Part shown: positions 52,060-60,170 of the stretch, in pieces | How positions within the stretch are numbered: the first letter of the stretch is position 1 | How the letters are laid out: each line of letters begins with the position of its first letter | DNA from: JAPUME01 sp027294185 | Lineage (GTDB): Bacteria; Acidobacteriota; Terriglobia; UBA7540; JAPUME01 | DNA: 64,000 nt | Reading direction: 5' to 3' | Assembly: GCA_963555835.3 (NCBI GenBank) | Contig: CAUVWZ020000001.1 | Coordinates: 682,001 to 746,000 of the forward strand | Made by a program: the position numbers and the translations under genes | The notes under the pieces: model-generated | Told to the model about the DNA's origin: nothing | The model's database searches: none | What the model saw: the letters and a program-made list of their open reading frames with translations, nothing else

Positions 52060-53484
52060 ATGACGAAAGAGCCAGGTCCCTCCAATGAGACGATTATGAG
52101 GGATATGAAAATTGCGGTGCTGGGAATGGGGCACGTGGGCCTTCCCACCGCCCTATGTTTGGCCGAGATGGGGTGGAAAGTCACCGGGGCTGATCAGGAT
52201 TCGGCCAAGATCGCGACAATAAAGTCGGGGAAATCACCCTTTTTCGAGCCGGGTGTTCAGGAATTGTTAACCAGACACCTGAAGAGCGGCAACTTCCGGC
52301 CTGTTGAAGACGTCGAGGCTGCCATCCGTTCCTCTCCCGTCCTCTTTGTTTGTGTCGGGACGCCCCAAAAAGAAAGCGGAGAAGCGGACCTTACTCAAAT
52401 CGAAGCGGTTGCCCGCATGGTGGCGTGCAATCTAAACGGCTACAAGCTCATCATCGAAAAGAGCACTGTTCCGGCAATCACCGCGCAATGGATCAAGAAA
52501 ACCATTCAGCGGTACGCTCGCTTTCCGGCCGCAACCCAGGGAAGCAGTGAAGACGCCGGGAAGGGTTCCCCTGATGCGGCGGAGGGGGGAGATCAGGAGG
52601 CCATCCTCTTTGACGTCGCTTCCAATCCCGAATTTCTGCAGGAGGGGAAAGCCGTCGAGGGTTTCTTTCATCCCGACCGGGTTGTATACGGGGTGGAGTC
52701 GGAAAGAGCGAAAGAGATTCTGGCGAAGATTTACCAGCCCCTGAACTGTCCCCTCCTCGTAACCGACCTCAACACAGCGGAGATTATCAAGCACGCTGCG
52801 AATGCCTTTCTATCCACCAAGATATCCTTCATCAACATGGTTTCTGACATGTGCGAATCCGTCGGGGCTGATATTACGAAGGTCTCGCACGGGATCGGAC
52901 TCGATCCCCGAATTGGCGCGGGATTCCTTCAGGCAGGTATCGGTTTTGGAGGTTACTGTTTTCCCAAGGATTTGAGGGCGTTCATTCATTTGGGTGAGGA
53001 GCAGGGTGTAGATGTTTCGTTTCTGAAGGAAGTCGAGAAGATTAACCGGCGTCGAGTCGATCTGTTTCTCAAAAAAGTGCGGCAGGCCCTGTGGGTCATC
53101 CGAAGCAAAACCATCGGCATTTTAGGCTTGTCTTTTAAGCCCGGCACCGATGATATTCGTGCAGCGCCGAGCCTCAGGATTATCGAGACTCTTCTTGCAG
53201 AAGGTGCAATTCTTCGTCTGTACGATCCTCAGGCCGCCGCCAATACGCGAGCCGTATTTCCCGAGGAGGCAGGGCGGGTAAAGTATTGCGCTTCTTCCCT
53301 GGAGGCTGCCGAGGGAGCCCATGCGCTCTTGCTGCTGACGGAATGGGAGGAATTCCTACAGCTCGACTTGGCTCACCTGCGTAAACTTATGCAGATTCCT
53401 GTTCTGGTTGACGGGAGGAACTTCTTCGATCCTCAAAAAGCTCGTGCTGCGGGATTCGAATATTTATCAATTGGCCGGCAATAG
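52060..53484 (+). CDS. ugd: UDP-glucose 6-dehydrogenase
   Basis: The 474-residue enzyme has the NAD motif VLGMGHVGLP, EKSTVP, the substrate segment NPEFLQEGKAVEGFFHPDRVVYG and the catalytic cysteine in GIGFGGYCFPKD, characteristic of UDP-glucose dehydrogenases. It makes UDP-glucuronate, the substrate of the UDP-xylose synthase gene 102 bases downstream. An insert of about 25 acidic/glycine residues follows RYARFPA in the middle of the NAD domain and is not usual in the family. Starts at 52060, 52096 or 52105 are possible; ATG 52060 has an AGGGGTGA close to it. Confidence 0.9.
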   Translation: MTKEPGPSNETIMRDMKIAVLGMGHVGLPTALCLAEMGWKVTGADQDSAKIATIKSGKSPFFEPGVQELLTRHLKSGNFRPVEDVEAAIRSSPVLFVCVGTPQKESGEADLTQIEAVARMVACNLNGYKLIIEKSTVPAITAQWIKKTIQRYARFPAATQGSSEDAGKGSPDAAEGGDQEAILFDVASNPEFLQEGKAVEGFFHPDRVVYGVESERAKEILAKIYQPLNCPLLVTDLNTAEIIKHAANAFLSTKISFINMVSDMCESVGADITKVSHGIGLDPRIGAGFLQAGIGFGGYCFPKDLRAFIHLGEEQGVDVSFLKEVEKINRRRVDLFLKKVRQALWVIRSKTIGILGLSFKPGTDDIRAAPSLRIIETLLAEGAILRLYDPQAAANTRAVFPEEAGRVKYCASSLEAAEGAHALLLLTEWEEFLQLDLAHLRKLMQIPVLVDGRNFFDPQKARAAGFEYLSIGRQ

Positions 53485-53515
53485 GCCCGGCGATAGGCCG
53501 GCAATAGGCCGGTAA
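53473..53515. repeat. tandem 11-12 bp GGCCGGCAATA repeat across the ugd stop
   Basis: GGCCGGCAATA occurs at 53473-53483 and 53496-53506, with variants GGCCCGGCGATA between them and GGCCGGTAA after. The first copy includes the stop codon of the dehydrogenase, so the array repeats the gene's last bases. Confidence 0.7.
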
Positions 53516-53586
53516 GAAACCGAGAGCATCAGCTTCGTTCCCCTGGGTTAAGGTAATCCTTCCCCTTTTGGAGATCACCTATTTCC

Positions 53587-54609
53587 ATGACCAAGAATCG
53601 AGAAAAGCAGCTTCCGCCGAGAAGCTTGGTGACCGGTGGATCCGGCTTCGTGGGTTCTCATCTTTGTGATCGGCTGCTCGCGGAAGGGCACCAGGTCGTG
53701 TGTTTCGACAACCTCCTGACCGGGAATACGGACAATATCCAACACCTCATGGACAATCCGCGTTTCTTTTTTGTTCAGGGAGATGTCACCAAGCCCATTG
53801 ACTTACCAGCAGCGTTCTGTGAATCGCACAAATCCTGGGACGACTCCGGCCCGGATGGATTTCGATTGGACTACATATTGCACTTTGCCTCACCGGCGAG
53901 CCCGAAGGACTATGAGCGCCATCCCATTCACACGCTGAAAGTGGGTGCATTGGGGACCTACCATGCCTTGGGATTGGCCAAAGCCACGGGAGGTGTCTTC
54001 TTGCTGGCCTCGACCTCAGAGGTCTACGGAGACCCGGAGGTATCGCCACAGCCGGAAACGTATTGGGGGCATGTAAATCCCATCGGGCCCAGAAGCGTGT
54101 ACGATGAGGCCAAGCGTTTCGCCGAAGCGATTTCCATGTCTTATGCGCGAGAACACGGCGTGAAGGTCCGGATTGTCCGGATTTTCAACACCTATGGCGA
54201 GCGGATGCGGGTGGACGACGGTCGCGCGCTTCCCAACTTTCTCAAGCAGGCATTGCAGGAAAAGACTCTGACGATCTACGGCGATGGAAGCCAGACACGA
54301 AGTTTCTGCTATGTGAGCGACCTGGTCGAGGGAATTTACAGATTGCTGCTTTCAGATGAAACGGGACCCATCAATCTGGGAAACCCCGACGAGATCACTA
54401 TTAAGAAATTGGCCGAAGAGGTGATCGAGCTTACGGGGAGCAAAAGTCAGATTGCGATGGAACCGCTGCCCACCGATGACCCGAAGCGGAGGCGGCCGGA
54501 CATTTCCAAGGCCGTGGCAACTCTGGGCTGGAAACCGAAAGTGGGCCGCCGGGAAGGAATCGAACGGGTAATTACCTATTTCAGGTCCAAGCTGGAGGTC
54601 GTTCACTAG
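53587..54609 (+). CDS. UDP-glucuronate decarboxylase (UDP-xylose synthase)
   Basis: The extended SDR signature TGGSGFVGSH (16-25), ASPASPKDYERHP near 96-108, TSEVYGDPEVSPQPETYWG near 142-160 and the catalytic YDEAK near 175 match UDP-xylose synthases. It decarboxylates UDP-glucuronate to UDP-xylose. Following directly after ugd, it completes a UDP-glucose to UDP-xylose pathway, suggesting xylose in a surface polymer. The product is 340 residues, as expected. ATG 53587 is preceded by a weak purine stretch. Confidence 0.93.
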   Translation: MTKNREKQLPPRSLVTGGSGFVGSHLCDRLLAEGHQVVCFDNLLTGNTDNIQHLMDNPRFFFVQGDVTKPIDLPAAFCESHKSWDDSGPDGFRLDYILHFASPASPKDYERHPIHTLKVGALGTYHALGLAKATGGVFLLASTSEVYGDPEVSPQPETYWGHVNPIGPRSVYDEAKRFAEAISMSYAREHGVKVRIVRIFNTYGERMRVDDGRALPNFLKQALQEKTLTIYGDGSQTRSFCYVSDLVEGIYRLLLSDETGPINLGNPDEITIKKLAEEVIELTGSKSQIAMEPLPTDDPKRRRPDISKAVATLGWKPKVGRREGIERVITYFRSKLEVVH

Positions 54610-54831
54610 GGCTCAGGGTGTGGCCTCTCTTTTCAGTCGACCGGCACGACTTCTCACATTCACTCAACCCCCATCCAGAGGACTCGGCGGTTCCTGACCC
54701 AGCCTAGGGAAAAGGCCTCCTACTGCACATAACGCCAGTCCGTCAAAGATCATACCAGCTTCGGGTACACCCAAAACAAAGAGTGAAGCTTGGGCTGCCA
54801 TCGAGGCCAACAGGCAGCTAATCATGGTTCC

Positions 54832-55779
54832 CTAGTGTGACAAAACCACCTTCAACGGTGGGGCCACCGCTTGACCAAGGCGAATCCGCTGCAAGCGTTC
54901 GAGTTGATTCAGCGTCCGGTCGAACGATCGATCCAGGCTCGCCTCGTAACGGAGCAGACGCTCCAGGGCATCGTGGGCAGGGACCATTGACGACTGGATT
55001 TGCCACTGCATCCGTCGGCTTTCGGTCTCCTCCATGATTATCTTCAAGTCTCCAAGCCGCTTTATTTCCCGGTCCACATGCTTGATCACGCGAGCTATTG
55101 CCTGTTCAGGTGTGAGTTTTGGTTTCACATTTTCATCCTCCAAGGAAAGCTTTGCGATACCTTCTAACAGCGTGTAAGCCGCCAGGATTCCCCTTGGCTT
55201 TTCCTCCACCGGAGAGACTCCGTAGATTCTGAGAATAATGTCGACGTCTTCCTTGACATCAAACCCATCATGCTGCAGATTTTCCCGAAGCTCCTGGAGA
55301 AGTTCGATAACTCGTCCCAGAATTATCGGATTATCACAATGGTGCAGCATTCCGTTGAACGAAGGCTCATCGCGATCCTCACCCTCAAAGAGTTGACGTT
55401 CAATCGTATCCTCCTCTACGAATTCCGAGACTTTGGCGATCTCTGCGCACTCCGCTCGGAGCAACCTTCGTTGACGCCAAAGAGTAGAACACAGCTTCTG
55501 CACAAGCAGTTCCTCCGGCATTCCTTCGGGCTGGAAATATTCCCTCAGACCCATTAATAGGCAATTGAATTCAGCCGTTGACTCGCGTCCTTTCAGAATT
55601 GCCTCTGAGAAAATCCCATGCTTAATCGCATTGTAACGGGCCTTCTGCTTTCCCCGCTGAGTCCGTGGGCCGGTTGGCCCTGGGCCAAGAACTCGCAGCT
55701 TCTTTTTCGCCATTGACTGAGGTTTGAGTGAAGGATCGCTACTTGTGTTCACTCTAGCTTCCAATTTGGTGATCGCCAT
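54832..55779 (-). CDS. unnamed conserved protein with GPRTxRGK...NAIKHGIFS motif
   Basis: The 315-residue protein is mostly helical and charged. It has the segment GPRTQRGKQKARYNAIKHGIFS near residues 32-53, then LREYFQPEGMPEELLVQKL and WRQRRLLRAE. I recognise this as an abundant multi-copy family in acidobacterial genomes without assigned function; this is from memory of the pattern and needs a search. ATG 55779 is chosen because AGGAGG stands 8 bases before it. It lies beside the recombination operon but is convergent with the UDP-xylose synthase gene and on the opposite strand to the operon. Confidence 0.65.
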   Translation of the reverse strand: MAITKLEARVNTSSDPSLKPQSMAKKKLRVLGPGPTGPRTQRGKQKARYNAIKHGIFSEAILKGRESTAEFNCLLMGLREYFQPEGMPEELLVQKLCSTLWRQRRLLRAECAEIAKVSEFVEEDTIERQLFEGEDRDEPSFNGMLHHCDNPIILGRVIELLQELRENLQHDGFDVKEDVDIILRIYGVSPVEEKPRGILAAYTLLEGIAKLSLEDENVKPKLTPEQAIARVIKHVDREIKRLGDLKIIMEETESRRMQWQIQSSMVPAHDALERLLRYEASLDRSFDRTLNQLERLQRIRLGQAVAPPLKVVLSH

Positions 55780-56068
55780 GTGATTCTCCTCCTGATCTTG
55801 GTTTTCCTTCGCGCTGCCGCCACACAACTAGTGTTCGGCAGCGACACTCTTCTGGATTTAGGGTAGGGCTTGATACCCTGCCACTGTCAAGGCCTGAAAA
55901 CAGGTGACTGATGTAGAAGTTCTTGTGCGGTAAGGTTTCCCTCTATCCCTTTGAAAGATGGAGAGATACGCAAAACCAGGGGGGGAGTTCGTTTTGTAAT
56001 TTTCCTATAGGAGGGCCTGCACTAGAAGGGACCATCGCTGAACGCTGTGTCACCGCAACAGCCCTTCC

Positions 56069-56263
56069 TTATTTCTGACGAGAGAGGAAACGCTGGAGGT
56101 ATTTGGGACCTTCCTTTTCGTAGGCCTCTACCCCCAATCTCAAGAATATTTCGCAAACTTGCGAAATACTTCTTGCTTCACGTTTCGCGATGTCCTGTAA
56201 ACCTTTCTTGAGATTCGCAGGAATCCTGAATGCCAGCGGAGCTTCTTTCCTCATGACTGCCAA
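56069..56263 (-). CDS. small ribbon-helix-helix DNA-binding protein
   Basis: The 64-residue protein reads APLAFRIPANLKKGLQDIAKREARSISQVCEIFLRLGVEAY, a CopG/Arc-type ribbon-helix-helix: one strand, then helix-turn-helix with the conserved glycine-free turn RSISQV. It is divergent from the recombination operon beginning at 56357, in the position of a local repressor. The intervening 93 bases include the operon promoter and CTCTTG repeats that could be its operator. ATG 56254 is an alternative start. Confidence 0.75.
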   Translation of the reverse strand: MAVMRKEAPLAFRIPANLKKGLQDIAKREARSISQVCEIFLRLGVEAYEKEGPKYLQRFLSRQK

Positions 56264-56299
56264 TTGTAAGAGAAACCCCTCAAATTGCCAATAATTCTC

Positions 56300-56327
56300 T
56301 TGACATCTCTTGTAGAGTATGTATTAT
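56300..56327 (+). promoter_or_regulatory. candidate promoter of the recombination operon
   Basis: TTGACA (56300-56305) and TATTAT (56322-56327) are 16 bases apart on the plus strand, with TATATT three bases on as an alternative. CTCTTG at 56297-56302 is repeated at 56308-56313, followed by AGAG, giving a short inverted repeat that overlaps the -35 region, as expected for repression by a ribbon-helix-helix protein. Confidence 0.55.
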
Positions 56328-56356
56328 ATTGTAATAGATATTAAGAGGTATGAATT

Positions 56357-57127
56357 ATGCCCAAAGAAAATCCAAGGAAGCTAACACAATTCAGGAAGAA
56401 TCTGCGGTTGGCACGACGACTTTGGCCCCAGGAAGTCAGCGTGTCCCTGACTGAAGGTCTACGAACACTTTCTACCGCTTATCGCTTATCCATAGCTGCA
56501 GGCGATCTGCAATTTCTCGACGGCAAGTGGTATGTCACCCACACCGGCCTCCTCGGGTTGGCCCACCGCAATAGGTGTTCAGGGATCCGCGTCCAGCCAG
56601 CACACCAGTTTTGTGACCCAGCCGCCAACCGCTGGGTCTTCAAGGCAACCGTCTACAAGCGTCCTGGGTCCAAAGGGTTTGTCGGCTATGGAGATGCCGA
56701 TCCATCCAACGTGTCCGATTTGGTCCGCGGTGCCGAGATGCGTGTGGCTGAGACCCGTGCTGTCAATCGAGCCCTCCGCAAGGCCTATGGCATCGGGCTG
56801 TGCTCGGTTGAGGAGATCGGGACCTTTCATCGCTCAGTGGAGTCCTTTTCATCACAACAGAACTCCCCGACCAATGGCGATGTTCCGGGCAACGGCCAGC
56901 CACGGCTTCGGGACCGACTCTGCCAGCTGATTCGCCAGCACCGGCTCGATCCCTCCCTCGTTAAGTCCTATGCGGCTGATTTCTGCGGCACCGACTCTCT
57001 CCGCAAGGCCAGCCGAGAGCAGGTCGAATCCTTCATCAATCACCTAGCCGAAATGGCTGCCGAAGACCGAGCCGGACTTCTCTGCCAACTGAATAGCTAT
57101 AACTCCCCCCAGGAGGTGAGGTCATGA
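56357..57127 (+). CDS. Rad52-like single-strand annealing protein candidate
   Basis: The 256-residue protein has a KWYVTHTGLLGLAHRN segment near 57-72, FKATVYKR near 95 and then GYGDADPSNVSDLVRGAEMRVAETRAVNRALRKAYGIG (110-147). The RVAETRAxNRALRxAxGIG core is shared by a Rad52/ERF/Sak-like group of phage and mobile-element annealing proteins. A C-terminal domain (about 185-250) is helical and may bind a partner. The stop codon overlaps the next start (ATGA). The neighbours are a DUF669-like protein and a nuclease, the usual company of annealing proteins. The family call is by pattern, not by alignment. Confidence 0.6.
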   Translation: MPKENPRKLTQFRKNLRLARRLWPQEVSVSLTEGLRTLSTAYRLSIAAGDLQFLDGKWYVTHTGLLGLAHRNRCSGIRVQPAHQFCDPAANRWVFKATVYKRPGSKGFVGYGDADPSNVSDLVRGAEMRVAETRAVNRALRKAYGIGLCSVEEIGTFHRSVESFSSQQNSPTNGDVPGNGQPRLRDRLCQLIRQHRLDPSLVKSYAADFCGTDSLRKASREQVESFINHLAEMAAEDRAGLLCQLNSYNSPQEVRS

Positions 57128-57549
57128 AACGTCGTATTCCAGGCCTCCATCACAGAGGCCAAAATGGCAACAGTATCCCCGATGGGATGTTCCTGGCCCG
57201 CGTCGAGCGGGTCTTCTATAACTACCATCCACAGAAACCCTTCTTCTTCCTCCGTTTCCTCATCCTCAAGCCCCAGGAGTTCACCGGAAGATCCGTTTCC
57301 GGGCGTATCTACTGCACTCCCAGAGCCCTCTGGAAGCTCAACTGGTTCCTGCACGACTTTGGGTATGACTCTGATCTCCTGGACCGGGACGAAGTCGACG
57401 AGAAAGCCCTCATTGGCCTTCAGGGCATTCTGAAGATCTCTCGAACCTCTGTCAATGGCCGCTCCTTCCTCAATCTTGCTGCTTTCGCCCAGGCCGGAAA
57501 GTGGGAAGAACTCTGCCAGGCTCAGCCTTCCCCGGGAGGAGAGTCATGA
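57124..57549 (+). CDS. DUF669-like OB-fold protein, putative ssDNA-binding
   Basis: The 141-residue protein follows the pattern of phage DUF669 proteins: IPDGMFLARVERV, a repeated beta pattern FFFLRFLILKPQEFTGRSVSGRIYCT, then FLHDFGYDSDLL and a last strand GILKISRTSVNGRSFLNL. DUF669 proteins in phages usually accompany annealing proteins and are suspected to bind single strands. It overlaps both neighbours by 4 bases. Sequence evidence is moderate; the role is inferred from the operon. Confidence 0.6.
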   Translation: MKRRIPGLHHRGQNGNSIPDGMFLARVERVFYNYHPQKPFFFLRFLILKPQEFTGRSVSGRIYCTPRALWKLNWFLHDFGYDSDLLDRDEVDEKALIGLQGILKISRTSVNGRSFLNLAAFAQAGKWEELCQAQPSPGGES

Positions 57550-58349
57550 CCTATAGCTATACCCAAATCAGCAACTACCTGGGTTGTCCCCGCCGGTATC
57601 GCTACCGATATATCGATGGCTGGAAGGAAAAGGACACCCGAGCCGCCATGCTCTTCGGCCGAGCCTTTGAGAAGGCCTTGGCAGCCCATTTCCTCCGTCA
57701 AGACGCCACCAAGATCTTGCACAAAGAGTGGGGAGCCTACAAAGAAAAGCCCCTAGATTACTCCAAAGGAGACTCCTGGGAGCGGATGGCACAGCAGGGA
57801 GTCGAGCTGCTTGAAACGCTGGCCAAAGAGCGTCGTGTTCGTGTTCGCCAGCCACGCCGTAACCTGCAGGTCAAAGCGAACCTGCAGCTATCAAAAAACA
57901 ACGAATTCATCGCCTACTTCGACGCCATTGGCACCCTGGATGGCACTCGCTGCCTGCTTGAGTGGAAGACCACTACCAGCCGCTATCCCGTCGAGCCGGA
58001 AGGACTCCTCAATCTTGACCCGCAGCTGGTCTGCTACTCCTGGGTCAGTGGGATTACTGAGGTGGCTCTAATCGCCTTCCTCCGCAAGCGCAACCCTGAG
58101 ATCCAGTACCTTCGAACCTCGATCACAGACAAACAACGAGAAGAGTTCAGACGGCTGGTGGAAGACTGTATCTGCCAGATGGAAGCCGGCCACTTCCTGC
58201 CCCACAGCGGCATACGGTTTCCACAGAACGGCTGCCTGACCTGCCCTTATCTTGGGCTCTGCCTGGGAAGGCAGGAGCTTGCAGATTCCAGGCTTATTCG
58301 CCAACCAGGAGCCAGTGACCTTGATTGGCTTGACCGGTTTGATCTCTAA
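57546..58349 (+). CDS. PD-(D/E)XK nuclease of the Cas4/AddB type with Fe-S cysteines
   Basis: The 267-residue protein has the nuclease core: YSYTQISNYLGCPRRYRYRY (residues 3-22, with C14), D126 in FDAIG, E139-x-K141 in EWKTT, and QLVCY (160-164), the RecB-type motif. The C-terminal cluster C-x2-C-x5-C in GCLTCPYLGLCLG joins C14 to give the four-cysteine iron-sulfur layout of Cas4 and AddB. It would be a 5'-3' or 3'-5' DNA exonuclease that prepares single strands. There is no CRISPR array in the window. ATG 57546 overlaps the previous stop by 4 bases. Confidence 0.85.
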   Translation: MTYSYTQISNYLGCPRRYRYRYIDGWKEKDTRAAMLFGRAFEKALAAHFLRQDATKILHKEWGAYKEKPLDYSKGDSWERMAQQGVELLETLAKERRVRVRQPRRNLQVKANLQLSKNNEFIAYFDAIGTLDGTRCLLEWKTTTSRYPVEPEGLLNLDPQLVCYSWVSGITEVALIAFLRKRNPEIQYLRTSITDKQREEFRRLVEDCICQMEAGHFLPHSGIRFPQNGCLTCPYLGLCLGRQELADSRLIRQPGASDLDWLDRFDL

Positions 58350-58362
58350 GGAAGGACCACCC

Positions 58363-59061
58363 GTGAGCGCTCCCAAGCTCAACCGACGCCGGGCTCTGTT
58401 CGTCCTGAATAAGATCGACCAGATCCTGGCCTGGGAGAAGAAGGTGGAAAATGAACGTGACACACGGTTTATTGAGTTGGGGCGCTACCTGTGCGAGGTT
58501 CGGGCCAGCCAGTACTGGCGACTCGACAATCTCAAGTCCTTCGACGAGTTCCTGGAAAAGTGCTTCCCCGAGTCCCGCCGCAAGGCCTACTACCTGATGG
58601 CCATCCACGAGCATCTACCGAAAGAGGCCCGGAAACAACTGAAGCTCGTCGGCTGGAGCAAGGCATCGGAACTCGTCAAGGTGGCTCGGTCGGAGGGAGA
58701 GCGCTTCGATTGTGCAACCTGGGTGCACAAGGCCAGATCCTTACCCAAGGAGACCTTCAAGCGGGAGGTTGACCGACACTTGACCGGCAAAGATACGGAA
58801 CCATGGGAGATTATCTACTTCAAGCTGTACAAGAGCCAATTGACGGTAGTAGAGCGGGCACTGGAGACAGCCGCTTTGATGCTGGGCAGTGATAAATCCC
58901 GAGGCTACTCTCTGGAGATGATCTGTGCCGATTTTGTGGCGGGTGCAAGTCTCGAAAACGGAGATCCCAGCATAATGGTTTATTCCCTATGCCGTCTCTT
59001 TGATCTTCTTCCTCTTTCTCACCGCGAGAAGTTTCTCAATCACTTGAGAAAAGCCTCATGA
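58363..59061 (+). CDS. unnamed protein with helix-rich DNA-binding-like pattern
   Basis: The 232-residue protein has LGRYLCEVRASQYWRLDNLKSFDEFLEKCFPESRRKAYYLMAIHEHLP, a helix-turn-helix-like segment near 30-80, then KASELVKVARSEG and further helices. There is no catalytic motif. GTG 58363, 14 bases after the nuclease stop, has a purine-rich GGAAGGA before it. The C-terminal start overlaps the HNH gene by 4 bases. I do not recognise the family; its position between the two nuclease genes suggests a DNA-binding or targeting role. Confidence 0.55.
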   Translation: MSAPKLNRRRALFVLNKIDQILAWEKKVENERDTRFIELGRYLCEVRASQYWRLDNLKSFDEFLEKCFPESRRKAYYLMAIHEHLPKEARKQLKLVGWSKASELVKVARSEGERFDCATWVHKARSLPKETFKREVDRHLTGKDTEPWEIIYFKLYKSQLTVVERALETAALMLGSDKSRGYSLEMICADFVAGASLENGDPSIMVYSLCRLFDLLPLSHREKFLNHLRKAS

Positions 59062-59375
59062 CTCGGATAACTGCAAAGCGGCCTCGCCTTCGGCTTGACT
59101 CAAAATCCTACCAACAACTCCACCGACAGATACTGGAACGGGACGGCTGGTGCTGCCAACGCTGTGGACGGATGAGCAACCTCCAAGTCCATCACCAAAC
59201 CAAACGAAGCCAACTTGGCTCAGACTCGCCGCAGAACTTGATCACCCTCTGCTCTACCTGTCATGCATCCGCACACAAGCAGGCACCACCAACAGCCATT
59301 GCGGGCACCTCCATCTTAGGTTGCCAAAGGCTAGCTCGCAGCATTCCAGACAAATCTAACCGGATCGGCAGGTAA
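59058..59375 (+). CDS. HNH endonuclease
   Basis: The 105-residue protein contains the HNH pattern: CQRCG (zinc pair), LQVHHQTKRSQLGSDSPQNLITLCSTCHASAH, with the catalytic His-His/Asn/His elements and the second zinc pair C-x2-C. HNH enzymes cut or nick DNA. It ends the operon and overlaps the preceding gene by ATGA. The last 30 residues are low in conservation. Confidence 0.85.
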   Translation: MTRITAKRPRLRLDSKSYQQLHRQILERDGWCCQRCGRMSNLQVHHQTKRSQLGSDSPQNLITLCSTCHASAHKQAPPTAIAGTSILGCQRLARSIPDKSNRIGR

Positions 59376-59594
59376 CTCCATCCTATGATATCGCCGGATT
59401 CTAGGAAACAATCCTCAAGGGATTGGCTAAGACCTCATGCGGAACAGTTTATCCCGTTCCCCGAAGTCAGCCCTCTTTTGAGAATACTCAACAGATGACT
59501 TCTCACTCGAGACATCAACCCTCGGGTCGGTTGCTGGCCGCTTCCGAGACGCAGACCTTGTCAACGTGAATTGAATTCTCTAAATTAGCATGTG

Positions 59595-60023
59595 ATGAAG
59601 AAGGCGACTGGTTCGCGTCGCCAGAAAGTCTGCTTGGTTTCGACCCACCCATTGGTCCTGAAGGAATTCGAACGACTGCTCGCCCATAGCGAATTCCACG
59701 TTGACCCTTGCCGCATCGAATCCCCTCTGTTGCATAATCTATCTCGCCTGGACATTCCTAAGGCGCCCGCCCGTTCCAGGCGGAGGCATCTCGGATCGCT
59801 CCAGCGAGGGGCGTTGCTAGTAGTCGCGGTAGGCGCCGGGGCGGCAGCGCTCCAGCCAATCAGGATGGGTAAAATGTCGGAGTCGGTTATACGAGCGGAA
59901 AGGACACGGCATTCTTCCTTAGGGGCAACATCTCCATGCGGAATACTTCGTTCGTTGCACTCAAAAAACCTGATCAACTTTTCTCCGGCGCAGAATCATC
60001 TAAGGGAAAGGAATAACAGCTGA
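59595..60023 (+). pseudogene. probable response-regulator remnant (receiver domain start)
   Basis: The first about 55 residues (KVCLVSTHPLVLKEFERLLAHSEFHVDPCRI) resemble the beginning of a NarL-type receiver domain, but after about residue 58 the sequence becomes arginine/alanine-rich without the DNA-binding domain, so the gene appears to be truncated or joined to unrelated sequence. GTG at 59592 and ATG at 59595 are both possible starts. It follows the HNH gene after about 220 bases and points in the same direction. This is a low-confidence call. Confidence 0.35.
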
Positions 60024-60170
60024 CACTTCATTGGAAAATATGCTTTCCACACCACTCGAGTCCACTGCAGTAACCACGTAGAAATACGTTGCGCCCGAAT
60101 CAACAGTACTGTCTGTAAATGTGGTGGGGACCACAAGGGATGAATTCAACCTTCCGTAGGTTCCTCCCGA
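60000..60170 (-). other. missing fibronectin-like tail downstream of the stop codon
   Basis: In frame with the lipoprotein gene, and directly beyond its TAA, codons read SGGTYGRLNSSL, FTDSTVDSGATYFYVVTAVD and SNEVSAVIP, ending at TAG 60000-60002. This is exactly the second half of the fibronectin-type fold that the truncated protein begins. A CAA (Gln) to TAA change would explain the break. Confidence 0.75.

Noticed and set aside
57546..58349. Cas4 as a sign of a CRISPR-Cas locus
   Set aside because: No cas1, cas2 or repeat-spacer array lies nearby; the cysteine layout is shared with AddB and phage-type nucleases, so Cas4 function is not implied.
59585..59977. Minus-strand frame of 130 codons over the receiver-domain remnant
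   Set aside because: It has no recognisable motif and overlaps the plus-strand remnant; neither reading is strong, and the plus-strand one has the better family resemblance.
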